Shown here: in pieces, positions 55,163 to 62,767 of the stretch | Layout: each line of letters opens with the position of its first letter | Numbering within the stretch: position 1 is the first letter of the stretch | Assembly (NCBI GenBank): GCA_947475445.1 | Contig: CANJLC010000002.1 | Span: 124,001-188,000 of the forward strand | DNA length: 64,000 bases | Direction of reading: 5' to 3' | DNA from: Alphaproteobacteria bacterium | GTDB taxonomy: Bacteria; Pseudomonadota; Alphaproteobacteria; Micropepsales; Micropepsaceae | Notes under the pieces: model-generated | What the model was told of the DNA's origin: nothing | Database searches by the model: none | The model's input: the letters and a program-made list of their open reading frames with translations, nothing else | Made by a program: the position numbers and the translations under genes

Positions 55163-55906
55163 CTACCAGCGCAGCGTAAGCTTGCGGTCGCGGAATTCAA
55201 AGGATTTGAGGCGGCGCAGGAAGGTCATGCCCAGCAGCGAGCCGTTCATCTCGGCCTGGTTGACCGAAACCGTCACATTGGAAAAAGCGATCTTGCCGGC
55301 GGTGAGCTCTTGCACCTTGACCCGGGCGCCGCCGCCCGTGCCGTTGGCGGTCTGGTAGGCCTGGATATAGGTGAGGGCGCCGGTGTCGATGCCGGCGCGG
55401 CGCGCATCGGCGGGCGCCAGGACGATGTCGCTGGCGCCGGTGTCCACCATGAACAACACGCGCGCGCCATTGACCGTGCCGAACAGGAAATAATTGCCGC
55501 CGTCGCTTTCCGAGACCGTCATTTCGCGCGGGCCGGTCTGGATGGCGGTGCCGGGAATGATTTCCGAGCGCAGGCGGTTGAAGAGTGACAGGAGGGGCTC
55601 CTGGAAGGAAAAGCCCAGCATCAGGATGCCCGCGATGCCCGCCCAGCCGAGAATCTGCTTGGCCTTTTTCTTCAGGTCCCAATCCTTGACGAACAGCAAG
55701 CCGCTGGACATCACCGCCAGGATGGCAACGAGTTGCACGATGGAGGCGGTGTCGCTGGGCGTGGTGGCGCGGCCGGGAAAAAAGTCCACCAGCGCCCAGA
55801 TCAGAACGCCGATACCGATCAGCGCCGCCAGCCACAGAAAGTGGCCGAGGCGCGAGGGCTTGCGCGGTGGCTTGGGGGGATGCGCCCAGGGGCTTGGAGT
55901 GGACAA
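55163..55906 (-). CDS. Membrane-anchored retropepsin-like aspartic protease (TIGR02281-type)
   Basis: 247 residues with three membrane spans (about 22-42, 57-73, 86-102), then a soluble domain of about 130 residues. VLFMVDTGASDIVLAPADARRAGI at about 150-172 contains the single Asp155-Thr-Gly-Ala active-site motif of dimeric retropepsin-like proteases; ANGTGGGARVKVQELTAG and GSLLGMTFLRRLKSFEF complete the fold. The domain faces the periplasm by prediction. Start codon is TTG at 55906, immediately after the TAA of the preceding acyl-CoA dehydrogenase gene (transcribed from the right). GGAG lies before the TTG. Substrate unknown. Confidence 0.8.
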   Translation of the reverse strand: MSTPSPWAHPPKPPRKPSRLGHFLWLAALIGIGVLIWALVDFFPGRATTPSDTASIVQLVAILAVMSSGLLFVKDWDLKKKAKQILGWAGIAGILMLGFSFQEPLLSLFNRLRSEIIPGTAIQTGPREMTVSESDGGNYFLFGTVNGARVLFMVDTGASDIVLAPADARRAGIDTGALTYIQAYQTANGTGGGARVKVQELTAGKIAFSNVTVSVNQAEMNGSLLGMTFLRRLKSFEFRDRKLTLRW

Positions 55907-57709
55907 TTACTCCAGCGCCATTACCACGGCGCTGCCGGACTGGATGCGTTCCAGCAGCATGGGGCATTCGGGCACCATGCGTTCCATCCAGTAGCGGGCG
56001 CACATCAGCTTGTCCTTGTGCAAGGGGTCATCCTTGCCGAGGCTGGCCTTGGCCATCTTGCCCCACATCAGGGCGAAGACCGTATTGCCCATCAGGCGCA
56101 AATAATCCACCGCGCCTGCGCCGGCGTCATTGGGGTTCTGGATGGCGTTGGCGGCCAGCCACATCGTCGCCCCTTGCAACGCTTCGGTGCCGCGCTTGAC
56201 GCCTTTGACATAGGGCGCCATCGCCGTGTCTTTTTCGTTTTCCGCAATCCATGTGGTCAGGGTGTTGAACAGGGCCATGGGCGCTGCGCCGCCCTTGCGG
56301 CCCAGCTTGCGGCCTACAAGGTCCATCGCCTGCACGCCATTGGCGCCTTCATAGGTCTGGTTGATGCGGGCGTCGCGGACAAACTGCTCCACGCCATTGT
56401 CGCGGATATAGCCATGGCCGCCATAGACCTGCATGGCAAGGTTGGTGGCCTCGAAGCCCATGTCGGTGCAGAAGGCCTTGATCACCGGCGTCATCAAATC
56501 GGCGAGATAGCCGGCGGCTTCGGCGTCCGGGCGCACCGAATGGGCAATCGCCATGTTGAGCGTGGTCCAGCAGGCCAGGGCGCGGGCGCCTTCCACGAAG
56601 GAGCGCGCCTGCAGCAGCATGCGCTTGACGTCGGGATGGACGATTTCCAGATCGGCGGACTTGTCCGGCTCCTTGGCGCCGGTGAGGGCGCGGCCGACGC
56701 GGCGTTCATGGGCATAGGCATAGGCATTCTGGTAGGCGACATCGCCCAGGCCGATGGATTGCACGCCCACGCCCAGCCGCGCCGCATTCATGATGATGAA
56801 CATGCCCGCCATGCCGGCGCTGGTGGAGCGTTTTTCGCCCGGCTTGGGCGGAACGGGTTTGGGCCCAAGCCGCCACGCCTTGGCGCCGTCGAAATTCAGC
56901 ACGCAGGTGGCCTGGCCCTTGATGCCCATCTTGTGCTCGATGCCGCCGGTGTTCACCGCGTTGCGCGCGCCCATCTTGCCGTCTTCATCCACCAGCACCT
57001 TGGGCACCATGAAGAAATTCACGGTGGAAAGATCGTCGTGGATCTGGCCGTTTTCGTCCGGGATCTTGGCGATCACCATATGGATGATGTTGCCGGTCAG
57101 GTCCTGGTCGCCGCCCGAAATGAAAATCTTGGTGCCGGTCATCTTGTAGGTGCCGTCCGGCTGTTCCACGGCCTTGGTCTTCATCAGGCGCAAATCCGTG
57201 CCGCAGCCCGGCTCGGTCAGGCACATGGTGCCGGCCCATTCGCCCGACACCATTTTGGGGCCGATAGTCTTTTTCATCCAGTCGGGGCCGATGGCGAACA
57301 GCGCCGTGTAGGCGCCCGCCGTCAGCATGGGATACATGGCGAGGCTCTGGTTCGCCGCCATGCCCATTTCGCTCAAGGCCATGGTGAGTAGTTCGGGCAT
57401 GCCCGCGCCGCCATATTCTGCCGGTGCGCCAAGCCCGCCCCAGCCGCCTTCGACATAAGCCCGATAGGATTCCTTGAATCCCTTGGGCGTGCGCACCGTG
57501 CCATTTTCGAAATGGCAGCCTTCCTCGTCGCCCGACTGGTTGATGGGCTGCAGCACCTCTTCGCAGATCTTGGCCGCGCCGGAGAGGATGTCGTCGATCA
57601 GGTCGGGGGAGAGGTCTTCAAACTGGGGCAGGTCGCGGTGCTTTTCCACCTCCAGCATCTCATGGATGATGAAGCGGAAATCCTCGACCGGCGCGCGATA
57701 GATGGGCAT
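55907..57709 (-). CDS. Acyl-CoA dehydrogenase, DmdC-like long form
   Basis: 600 residues, longer than standard acyl-CoA dehydrogenases (about 380). GTMCLTEPGCGTDLRLMKTKA near 160 is the FAD/substrate motif, and AMQVYGGHGYIRDNGVEQFVRDARI near 425 and QTYEGANGVQAMDLVGRKLG near 455 carry the conserved C-terminal region with the probable catalytic Glu in YEGANG. A final 130-residue helical extension follows, as in DmdC/AcdA-like enzymes. It oxidises an acyl-CoA (fatty acid or methylmercaptopropionyl-like) with FAD; electrons go to ETF. First of an operon with the aspartic protease. Confidence 0.85.
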   Translation of the reverse strand: MPIYRAPVEDFRFIIHEMLEVEKHRDLPQFEDLSPDLIDDILSGAAKICEEVLQPINQSGDEEGCHFENGTVRTPKGFKESYRAYVEGGWGGLGAPAEYGGAGMPELLTMALSEMGMAANQSLAMYPMLTAGAYTALFAIGPDWMKKTIGPKMVSGEWAGTMCLTEPGCGTDLRLMKTKAVEQPDGTYKMTGTKIFISGGDQDLTGNIIHMVIAKIPDENGQIHDDLSTVNFFMVPKVLVDEDGKMGARNAVNTGGIEHKMGIKGQATCVLNFDGAKAWRLGPKPVPPKPGEKRSTSAGMAGMFIIMNAARLGVGVQSIGLGDVAYQNAYAYAHERRVGRALTGAKEPDKSADLEIVHPDVKRMLLQARSFVEGARALACWTTLNMAIAHSVRPDAEAAGYLADLMTPVIKAFCTDMGFEATNLAMQVYGGHGYIRDNGVEQFVRDARINQTYEGANGVQAMDLVGRKLGRKGGAAPMALFNTLTTWIAENEKDTAMAPYVKGVKRGTEALQGATMWLAANAIQNPNDAGAGAVDYLRLMGNTVFALMWGKMAKASLGKDDPLHKDKLMCARYWMERMVPECPMLLERIQSGSAVVMALE

Positions 57710-57811
57710 TTGTTTTTGTCCTCCCGAAGACGAGTCTTTTACGCCGGGAAGGCATAAATAAACAGCCGGTTGCCAGCGGCATCCGGCCGTTCTTGCCGCG
57801 GGCTGCCGCGC

Positions 57812-58057
57812 CTAATCGGGAGCGCGGGTCCGCACCGTGCCGTCCGCCCAGATGTCGAATGGCGCAGCGTCGGCCGGGTGGGGGCGCACCGTGCCGTCCG
57901 CCCAGATGTCGAACCGGGGCTGAGGGGCGGCGGGGCTTGTGGTGGTCTGGGTGACCCTGGCCTGGGGCGTTGCGCCGGACTGGGCCATGGCATTGCCGGC
58001 AAATGCAACGGCGCCACACAGCAGGGCCGCTGTCCAGGATATGCGGTTGAAGGACAT
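57812..58057 (-). CDS. Small secreted protein with a duplicated FDIWADGTVR motif
   Basis: 81 residues. A strong AAGGAGGTAGGAG site precedes the ATG at 58057. Signal peptide ends ..NAMAQ near residue 26 and contains TAALLCGAVAFA, nearly the same as in the 211-residue protein at 58238. The mature part has a Thr/Pro-rich stretch and then two copies of FDIWADGTVR (spaced 18 residues) at the very end. The underlying 29-base DNA core is repeated exactly at 57831-57859 and 57885-57913. I know no family with this motif. Probably extracellular or periplasmic. Real gene status rests on the ribosome-binding site and signal peptide. Confidence 0.65.
   Translation of the reverse strand: MSFNRISWTAALLCGAVAFAGNAMAQSGATPQARVTQTTTSPAAPQPRFDIWADGTVRPHPADAAPFDIWADGTVRTRAPD
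57831..57913 (-). repeat. Two exact 29-bp direct repeats, 54 bp apart
   Basis: Copies at 57831-57859 and 57885-57913 are identical over 29 bases and encode the core of the FDIWADGTVR motif twice in the 81-residue secreted protein. The 54-base period is 18 codons, so the duplication kept the frame. Exact identity suggests a recent event. Confidence 0.9.
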
Positions 58058-58156
58058 GGTTTTCTCCTACCTCCTTGAGACTGAGACGCGCGGAGCGCGC
58101 AGGGAGATGGAACCCTGCAATTATGAAATTTGTAAGGAGGGGCGAAATTTCAAGTC

Positions 58157-58193
58157 CAAAAAAACGGCCGGGCGCGAGGGCGACCGGCCGTTT
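58157..58193 (-). terminator. Intrinsic terminator after the 211-residue secreted protein gene
   Basis: On the minus strand a perfect 10-base-pair stem (58184-58193 pairing 58162-58171, loop 12 bases) is followed by a run of seven T. It lies 45 bases past the stop at 58238, so it ends that transcript and separates it from the downstream 81-residue gene. Confidence 0.85.
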
Positions 58194-58237
58194 CCGTCCT
58201 TGGCTTGGGGTTTTGACGCCCCGGCCTTGGAAATTGC

Positions 58238-58873
58238 TTACGGCACCGCCGCGCCGGCCGTGGCCGAGCCATTGGCCGAAGCGCCCACGCTCTGCTGGCG
58301 ATTCAGTTCCTGGGTGGTGGCTTGTTCGGCGGAATTGACCGAGCCTTGCGCCATGCCGGAGGTATTCTTGGCAATGGTGGTGGCGTTATTCGTGGCGGCG
58401 GTGGCGTTCACGGTGCCGGCGGAGGAGACACTGCCGCTGGCCGAGGCATTGTTGCCCATGGCGCTGGCGCCGCCCTCGACCGAGGCGGTGTTGTTCAGCG
58501 CGCTGGCGGCGTCAGCCTGGGCGGCTTCGGCCTTGCTGGTGGTGGCGTCCACCGTGCTGTTGGCGCAATTTTCGACATTGGTGGCAGTGTTGCTGGCCGC
58601 ATCGGTGACCGGCGCCATGGACGGTGTGGTGGCCGAACCGGAGACCGAGCCGTTGATGCCGGTGTTGGCGGTGGACGGCGTGCTGCTCATCGAGCTGGCC
58701 GAGCCGGACAATCCGCCCGTGGCGGCGGCAGAGCCCATGCCCGAGGTGACGCCACCGGCGCCGCCAACTGCGCCGCCGACAGCGCCGCCCAGCTGGGCCG
58801 AGGCAGGCGTGGCCAGCGCAACCGCGCCGCAAAGCAAGGCGGCGGTGAAAGTCATTTTCGAAACGTTGGTCAT
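58238..58873 (-). CDS. Low-complexity secreted protein (Ala/Ser/Thr/Asn-rich)
   Basis: 211 residues from the ATG at 58873, with AGGAG seven bases upstream. Signal peptide MTNVSKMTFTAALLCGAVALATPASA is close to that of the 81-residue protein at 57812. The mature part is almost entirely Ala, Ser, Thr, Gly, Asn and Gln with patches such as GGAVGGAVGG, SASSMSSTPSTAN and ANCANST-like segments, one Cys and no clear domain. It may be a surface or matrix component. Upstream is a palindrome at 58964-58986; downstream an intrinsic terminator. Function unknown. Confidence 0.6.
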   Translation of the reverse strand: MTNVSKMTFTAALLCGAVALATPASAQLGGAVGGAVGGAGGVTSGMGSAAATGGLSGSASSMSSTPSTANTGINGSVSGSATTPSMAPVTDAASNTATNVENCANSTVDATTSKAEAAQADAASALNNTASVEGGASAMGNNASASGSVSSAGTVNATAATNNATTIAKNTSGMAQGSVNSAEQATTQELNRQQSVGASANGSATAGAAVP

Positions 58874-58963
58874 TGTGAATCTCCTGGGATTTTTCCGGGC
58901 ATGAGGAGCCGCGCACCGGATTGATCGTTCCCTCACCAGGACACAACGAATAATCGGCTGGCG

Positions 58964-58986
58964 GTTTCCCGGTTGAACCGGGAAAC
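58964..58986. promoter_or_regulatory. Palindrome upstream of the low-complexity secreted protein
   Basis: Perfect inverted repeat (GTTTCCCGG, 5-base spacer, CCGGGAAAC) about 90 bases before the gene at 58873. No T-run follows on either strand, so it is more likely an operator or structural element than a terminator. No protein can be named. Confidence 0.35.
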
Positions 58987-59172
58987 ACCAAAATTTCATA
59001 CTTTAAGGCCGACGTACCATTTGGAACCCTGGGAAAAAATCCGCCAAAGGCGGCGAGTGAGTAAGCGCAGGCAACATCGCATAAAAGCGACAAACCGTTG
59101 TAAATGCTGAAAGAAGCGCAAGGTGCGCCAATGCCGCGCAAACCGGGCGAAGATTAAATTTCGCAAGGACGC

Positions 59173-59378
59173 CTAGCGCGGGCGGATATCGATGACCCGC
59201 GCGGCCCAGGCGAGCTTGACGTCTTCGCGCGGCGGGGCGTTCCAGCTTTCCAGCCGGAAGAAGTTTTTGCGGCTGCCGCGCTTGAGCGTCTTGAGCAGGG
59301 TGGGGCCGTCCTTCACCTGCACCACGCAAAGCTTGCCCATGCAGTCTTCGGGCACGCCCTGGTGCTCGGGGCCCCAAG
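59173..59378 (-). pseudogene. S24-family phage repressor C-terminal fragment
   Basis: About 68 codons, from about 59378 to the stop at 59173, encode the last part of an S24/LexA-type peptidase: VPEDCMGKLCVVQVKDG, LLKTLKRGS, then EDVKLAWAARVIDIRP at the end. The DNA-binding N-terminus and the serine nucleophile region are missing; the homology ends near 59378, where the SprT-like fragment begins on the other strand. A short minus-strand open frame (starting at 59355) is all that could be translated. This points to a deletion junction in a phage remnant. Confidence 0.6.
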
Positions 59379-59594
59379 ATGTTCGCCGATTTCGGGATGG
59401 AAAATGGCGTGCCGGTGATACGGGTCAGCGCCGCGCGCAACGGGTTTACAAACATGCTTCTGGCGACGCTCGCCCATGAGATGTGCCATTTGCGCCAGGA
59501 AATGATCGGCGACCGCGGCCATCACACCGCAAAATTCCGCCGCATGGCGGCGCGGGTGTGCGCCGTGCATGGCTTCGACCCCAAAACCTTCTGA
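59379..59594 (+). pseudogene. SprT-like metalloprotease C-terminal fragment
   Basis: A 71-codon frame beginning MFADFGMENGVPVIRVS and containing LATLAHEMCHLRQEMIGDRGHHTAKF, i.e. the HExxH zinc motif (HEMCH) and a later His. Such SprT-like proteins of about 150 residues are common in phage and bacterial genomes; here the N-terminal half is missing. The fragment starts exactly where the S24 fragment ends, so it is probably a truncated leftover, though the zinc motif is intact. A terminator at 59656-59688 follows. Confidence 0.55.
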
Positions 59595-59655
59595 AGACTT
59601 CACGAGGTCTGCGCTCCGGCTGGTCCCCTCCCGGTCTGTTCGAGCGCGACACTGG

Positions 59656-59688
59656 CTCCTGCCGGCGAAAGCCGGCGGGGGCCTTTTT
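59656..59688 (+). terminator. Intrinsic terminator after the SprT-like fragment
   Basis: CTCCTGCCGGC, loop GAAA, GCCGGCGGGGG (six Watson-Crick pairs in the inner stem, G-U pairs allowed beyond) followed by CCTTTTT. It would end plus-strand transcription before the lysozyme pseudogene. Confidence 0.65.
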
Positions 59689-59712
59689 ATTCCACTCAGC
59701 ACAGGAGCTTCC

Positions 59713-60197
59713 ATGGCCGGCTTTATGGACGATATTTCCCGCACCTATCAGGACATGCTCACCAAGGCGGAAGGAGGCGCAAGGGCGTCTATCTCGATAG
59801 CCTGGGCTATCCCACCGTTGGCATCGGTCACAAGGTGGGGCCTGACGACAATCTGAAGGTCGGCGAGCAGATCGATGACGCGCGGATCGACGCGTTTTTC
59901 CAGCAGGATGCGGCATCGGCCATGACGGCGGCGAAAGCCCATGCGGCGGAAGCGGGCATCGCGCATGGTGATTTCTTGCCCGCCCTGGCCTCGGTGAATT
60001 TCCAGCTGGGGGATGGCTGGCGAAATAAATTCCCGGCGGCGTGGCAAAAGATAAAAGACGGTGATTATACTGGCGCCGCCAGTGATGTGGCATTGAACGG
60101 CAACGGAACGGGCCCGTCGATATGGAAAGCGCAAACACCGGATCGCGTGCAGGATTTTCAGAGCGCCTTGTGGGCCCTGGCGGGAAAAAGGCGCTAG
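59713..60197 (+). pseudogene. GH24 phage lysozyme with a one-base frameshift
   Basis: A ribosome-binding site (AGGAG) precedes ATG at 59713; the frame reads MAGFMDDISRTYQDMLTKAEGG and then goes out of phase near 59777-59785. In the next frame it continues KGVYLDSLGYPTVGIGHK and on to 60197. Restoring one base after the GAAGGAGGC run puts Glu, Asp (9 residues later) and Thr (6 later) in the order of the T4-lysozyme catalytic triad. So this is a muralytic phage enzyme of about 160 residues, broken by a single-base deletion, or a sequencing error. Its 3' end overlaps the next gene. Confidence 0.75.
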
Positions 60198-60667
60198 CGC
60201 CGGTCCGCCGGGGGAAAGGCTTTGGCGCCGCAGCCGCCATCATCCTGTTTTTGTCCTGTGACGCCGCTGCGGCTCCGGCGCTGCATGCCGGCGGGCTTTA
60301 CTGCATGAACAAAGGCGCCAAGGCATTGGCGGCAAAAAACCTTCCCAATGGTGACCTGCAGTTCAACATGACCTTGTGGGGCAGCCGCGCAGTCCTCATT
60401 TCCGGAATAGCGCATCGCAAGGATGGGGGCTGGGAATTTTCCGAGAAGCTGGATTCGCCTAACGATAGGGAGCGTTGCAAATTGCACATCACCCGCCGCG
60501 CGGATGGCACATTCCTGTTGCAGAGCGACCGTGAAGCCAACTGTACGAATTATAATATCACCTCGCTGGCGGTGGTCGAGTTCCCCGAATCCGCCTATTT
60601 CAAGCCGATCACAAATGAGTTTGAGATGGAGGGCGGCAGGGTGGCGGAAAATTGTCCGGACACTTGA
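60170..60667 (+). CDS. Secreted protein of unknown function overlapping the lysozyme remnant
   Basis: 165 residues if started at GTG 60170 (an ATG at 60122 in the same frame would give 181). An N-terminal basic stretch (PVRRGKGF) and hydrophobic core end near DAAAA, a likely signal peptide. The mature part has GLYCMNKGAKALAAKNLPNGDLQ..., RERCKLHITRRADG and REANCTNYNI, with four Cys that could form two disulfides, and a mixed strand-rich pattern. I do not recognise a family. Small Cys-containing secreted proteins next to lysozyme genes are sometimes lysozyme inhibitors, but there is no motif to prove that. A strong terminator follows. Confidence 0.5.
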   Translation: MGPGGKKALAPVRRGKGFGAAAAIILFLSCDAAAAPALHAGGLYCMNKGAKALAAKNLPNGDLQFNMTLWGSRAVLISGIAHRKDGGWEFSEKLDSPNDRERCKLHITRRADGTFLLQSDREANCTNYNITSLAVVEFPESAYFKPITNEFEMEGGRVAENCPDT

Positions 60668-60686
60668 ATCCTGTTTTTCCGATTCA

Positions 60687-60718
60687 GCCCGCCGCCCGAA
60701 AGGGTGGCGGGCTTTTTT
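60687..60718 (+). terminator. Intrinsic terminator after the secreted protein
   Basis: An 11-base-pair stem (60687-60697 with 60702-60712, one G-U pair, GAAA loop) followed by six T, 20 bases after the stop at 60667. Ends the plus-strand transcript. Confidence 0.9.
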
Positions 60719-60751
60719 GCGTTTCAGCCAGTGAGGCGCGACCGGCGTAGC

Positions 60752-60784
60752 CGCTCAAATCGATCTTTCAGATCGATTTGAGCG
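60752..60784. repeat. Perfect 15-bp inverted repeat
   Basis: CGCTCAAATCGATCT at 60752-60766, loop TTC, and its exact complement at 60770-60784. It lies between the plus-strand terminator and the end of the SemiSWEET gene. No T-run follows on either strand, so it is not a typical terminator; it could be an operator, a REP-like element or a recombination site. It contains two ATCGAT sites. Confidence 0.6.
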
Positions 60785-60829
60785 CCGAACGCCCCGAGCT
60801 CGGGCGAGGGGCCGCGGGAGCCGGCTTTG

Positions 60830-61084
60830 TCAGCCGAAACGAATCTTAGCCACGACCACCGCCAGCATCAGCACCAGCGACGCAACGTTGGTGGCGATGA
60901 TCGGCATGTCGTCCAGCATGAACCCGTATGCCAGCCAGAGGCTGGCGCCCAGCGCCATGACCACAAACATGACCAGCGAGATATCGGCGGTGGAGCGCCG
61001 GTGCCATGCGCGATAGACCTGCGGCAAATAGGCGAGGGTGGAGCAGGTGCCTGCCGCCGCGCCAATCAGTCCTGCCAGTGTCAT
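60830..61084 (-). CDS. SemiSWEET-family sugar transporter
   Basis: 84 residues with three membrane spans (about 4-22, 33-52 and 60-79). The first contains the PQ pair (STLAYLPQVYRAW) and the second STADISLVMFVVMALG, as in bacterial SemiSWEETs, which dimerise to transport sugars. ATG at 61084. It lies between the tRNA-Arg gene and the phage remnant and is probably a stand-alone gene. The cargo is unknown. Confidence 0.85.
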   Translation of the reverse strand: MTLAGLIGAAAGTCSTLAYLPQVYRAWHRRSTADISLVMFVVMALGASLWLAYGFMLDDMPIIATNVASLVLMLAVVVAKIRFG

Positions 61085-61107
61085 GTGCGCCCCGCCTGAA
61101 AGTGTGA

Positions 61108-61184
61108 TGGTGACCCCGGGAAGACTCGAACTTCCGGCCTACGGTTTAGGAAACCGCCGCTCTATCCGGCTGAGCTACGGGGTC
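61108..61184 (-). tRNA. tRNA-Arg (anticodon CCT)
   Basis: Read on the minus strand from 61184 to 61108: acceptor GACCCCG pairing with CGGGGTC near the 3' end, D-stem GCTC..GAGC, anticodon loop TTCCTAA (anticodon CCT, reads AGG Arg), T-arm with GTTCGAGTC, and an encoded CCA at the end. All cloverleaf elements are present. The 3' end faces the phage debris at 59.2-60.2 kb, compatible with use as an integration site. Confidence 0.93.
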
Positions 61185-61207
61185 GCCTTCACGACCGGAG
61201 AATTGCC

Positions 61208-62767
61208 CTATTTTTTCAGCCAAAGCCAGCGCGTCGGTTGAAAATCCCGCATATTGGCCTGCCAGCCGCCCACCCGGCTGGCCACCACGTCGCTTTGTGA
61301 CGGAATGCGCATGACCAGCCAGGGATAATCGGCCAGCGCGATTCTTTCCGCCGCCGCCAGCGCCGCACCGCGCTTTGCCCTGTCGGGCTGGCTTTCCGCG
61401 GCATCCATCGCCGCGTCGAAACGCGGATTGCTGTAGCCGGCATAATTGTTGCCGCTGCCGCTCCTCAGCAAATCGAGGAAATTGCTGGCGTCGTTGAAAT
61501 CGGCATACCAGCTGGCCGAGGCGATCTGGAACTGGCGCTGGCGCAGGTTGCGCAGATGCACCTGCAATTCCGTGCTGCGGATCTGCAGGTCGATATGGAT
61601 GGGCTTGAGCATGGCCTGGAAAATCGCCGCCAGCTTCTTGTTGTCGGGATTGACGGTGGTTTCGAATTCGAGGGACAGGCGGTGGCCGGGGCCATAACCG
61701 GCGGCCTGCATCAGCTTTTGCGCCTGCGCGATCCGGGCCGGAAAGGGCATGGTGCGGAAGTCGAGCGTCACGCCGCCCGCATAATTGGCGGTGCCGGGCG
61801 GCACGATGGAATAGGCGGGTACTTCGCCCCGCTTCAGCACCTTGTCCGTCACCGCCTCGCGGTTATAGGCCAGGTTGATGGCGCGGCGCACCCGCACGTC
61901 TTTCAGTTCGGGCACCGACAGGTTGAAGGCGGCATAGATCAGCGCCAGCGACGGGGTGACATGCAGCACGCCGGGCATGTTCTGCTGCAGCCACTGGGTC
62001 TGCGCGGCGGGCACGGGCGTCTGGGTGTCCAGCTCGCCGGCGCGAAACCGGCGCAGCGCCGCTTCCGCGTCGCCCATGGGAATGAAAGTGACGGCGGGAA
62101 TTTTGACATTGGCGGCGTCATAAAAGCGGGGGTTTTTCACCAGCGTGATGTGGTCGTTCGGCGCCCAGTCCTTCAGCATGTAGGGGCCGTTGGAGACATG
62201 GCTGCCGGCCCGCGCCCAGGCGGCGCCTTTTTTCTCCACCACCCGGCGGGGCAGGGGTGACGCGGAAGGGTGGGTGAGAAGCTCGGGCAGATAAGGCGCG
62301 GGATGTTCCAGGTTAAGGATCAGCGTGTCGGGCTTTGGCACGGCCACGCCCAGCGCCTTGTACTTTGCGGGGCTGTAGTTCTTCGCGCCCTTGATGATCC
62401 AGAGGTTATAGGCATAGCGCGAGGCGGTCCTGGGATCGAGCAACCGGCGAAAGGCGAAATCAAAATCATCGGCGGTGACGGGCTGGCCGTCCGACCACAG
62501 CGCCTTGCGCAAATGGAAGGTCCAGGTCAGGCCGTCAGGGGAAGCCGTCCAGCTTTCCGCCATGCCGGGAATGGGGCAGGCCTTCGCATCCAGCGTGGTC
62601 AGCCCCACCATCAGATCATTGAGGATATTCTGTTCCGCACTACTGCCGGCAAATTGCGGATCAAGCGATTCCGGCTCGGCGCCATTGCCGCGGGTCAATG
62701 TCTGCGCATTTGTCTGCCCTTGGGCCGGAAGCGCCATCAGCACCAGCAAGGCCAGGATTTTCTTCAT
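61208..62767 (-). CDS. OppA-family peptide/oligopeptide-binding protein, copy 1
   Basis: 519 residues, a solute-binding protein of the SBP_bac_5 fold. Signal peptide MKKILALLVLMALPAQG, then TLTRGNGAEPESLDPQ (the conserved N-terminal strand), MAESWTASPDGLTWTFHLR, SDGQPVTADDFDFAFRRLLD and NGPYMLKDWAPNDHITLVKNPRFYD, all typical of OppA. It binds peptides or similar solutes in the periplasm and hands them to an ABC permease, whose genes are not in the window. The ATG overlaps the stop of the next gene upstream (62764) by 4 nt (ATGA), showing a tandem pair. Confidence 0.9.
   Translation of the reverse strand: MKKILALLVLMALPAQGQTNAQTLTRGNGAEPESLDPQFAGSSAEQNILNDLMVGLTTLDAKACPIPGMAESWTASPDGLTWTFHLRKALWSDGQPVTADDFDFAFRRLLDPRTASRYAYNLWIIKGAKNYSPAKYKALGVAVPKPDTLILNLEHPAPYLPELLTHPSASPLPRRVVEKKGAAWARAGSHVSNGPYMLKDWAPNDHITLVKNPRFYDAANVKIPAVTFIPMGDAEAALRRFRAGELDTQTPVPAAQTQWLQQNMPGVLHVTPSLALIYAAFNLSVPELKDVRVRRAINLAYNREAVTDKVLKRGEVPAYSIVPPGTANYAGGVTLDFRTMPFPARIAQAQKLMQAAGYGPGHRLSLEFETTVNPDNKKLAAIFQAMLKPIHIDLQIRSTELQVHLRNLRQRQFQIASASWYADFNDASNFLDLLRSGSGNNYAGYSNPRFDAAMDAAESQPDRAKRGAALAAAERIALADYPWLVMRIPSQSDVVASRVGGWQANMRDFQPTRWLWLKK

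Noticed and set aside
55733-57391. 552-codon plus-strand frame
   Set aside because: Antisense to the acyl-CoA dehydrogenase; His/Gly-rich shadow sequence without a fold.
59003-59455. 150-codon minus-strand frame across the S24 remnant
   Set aside because: Different frame from the S24 homology; no similarity to known proteins seen.
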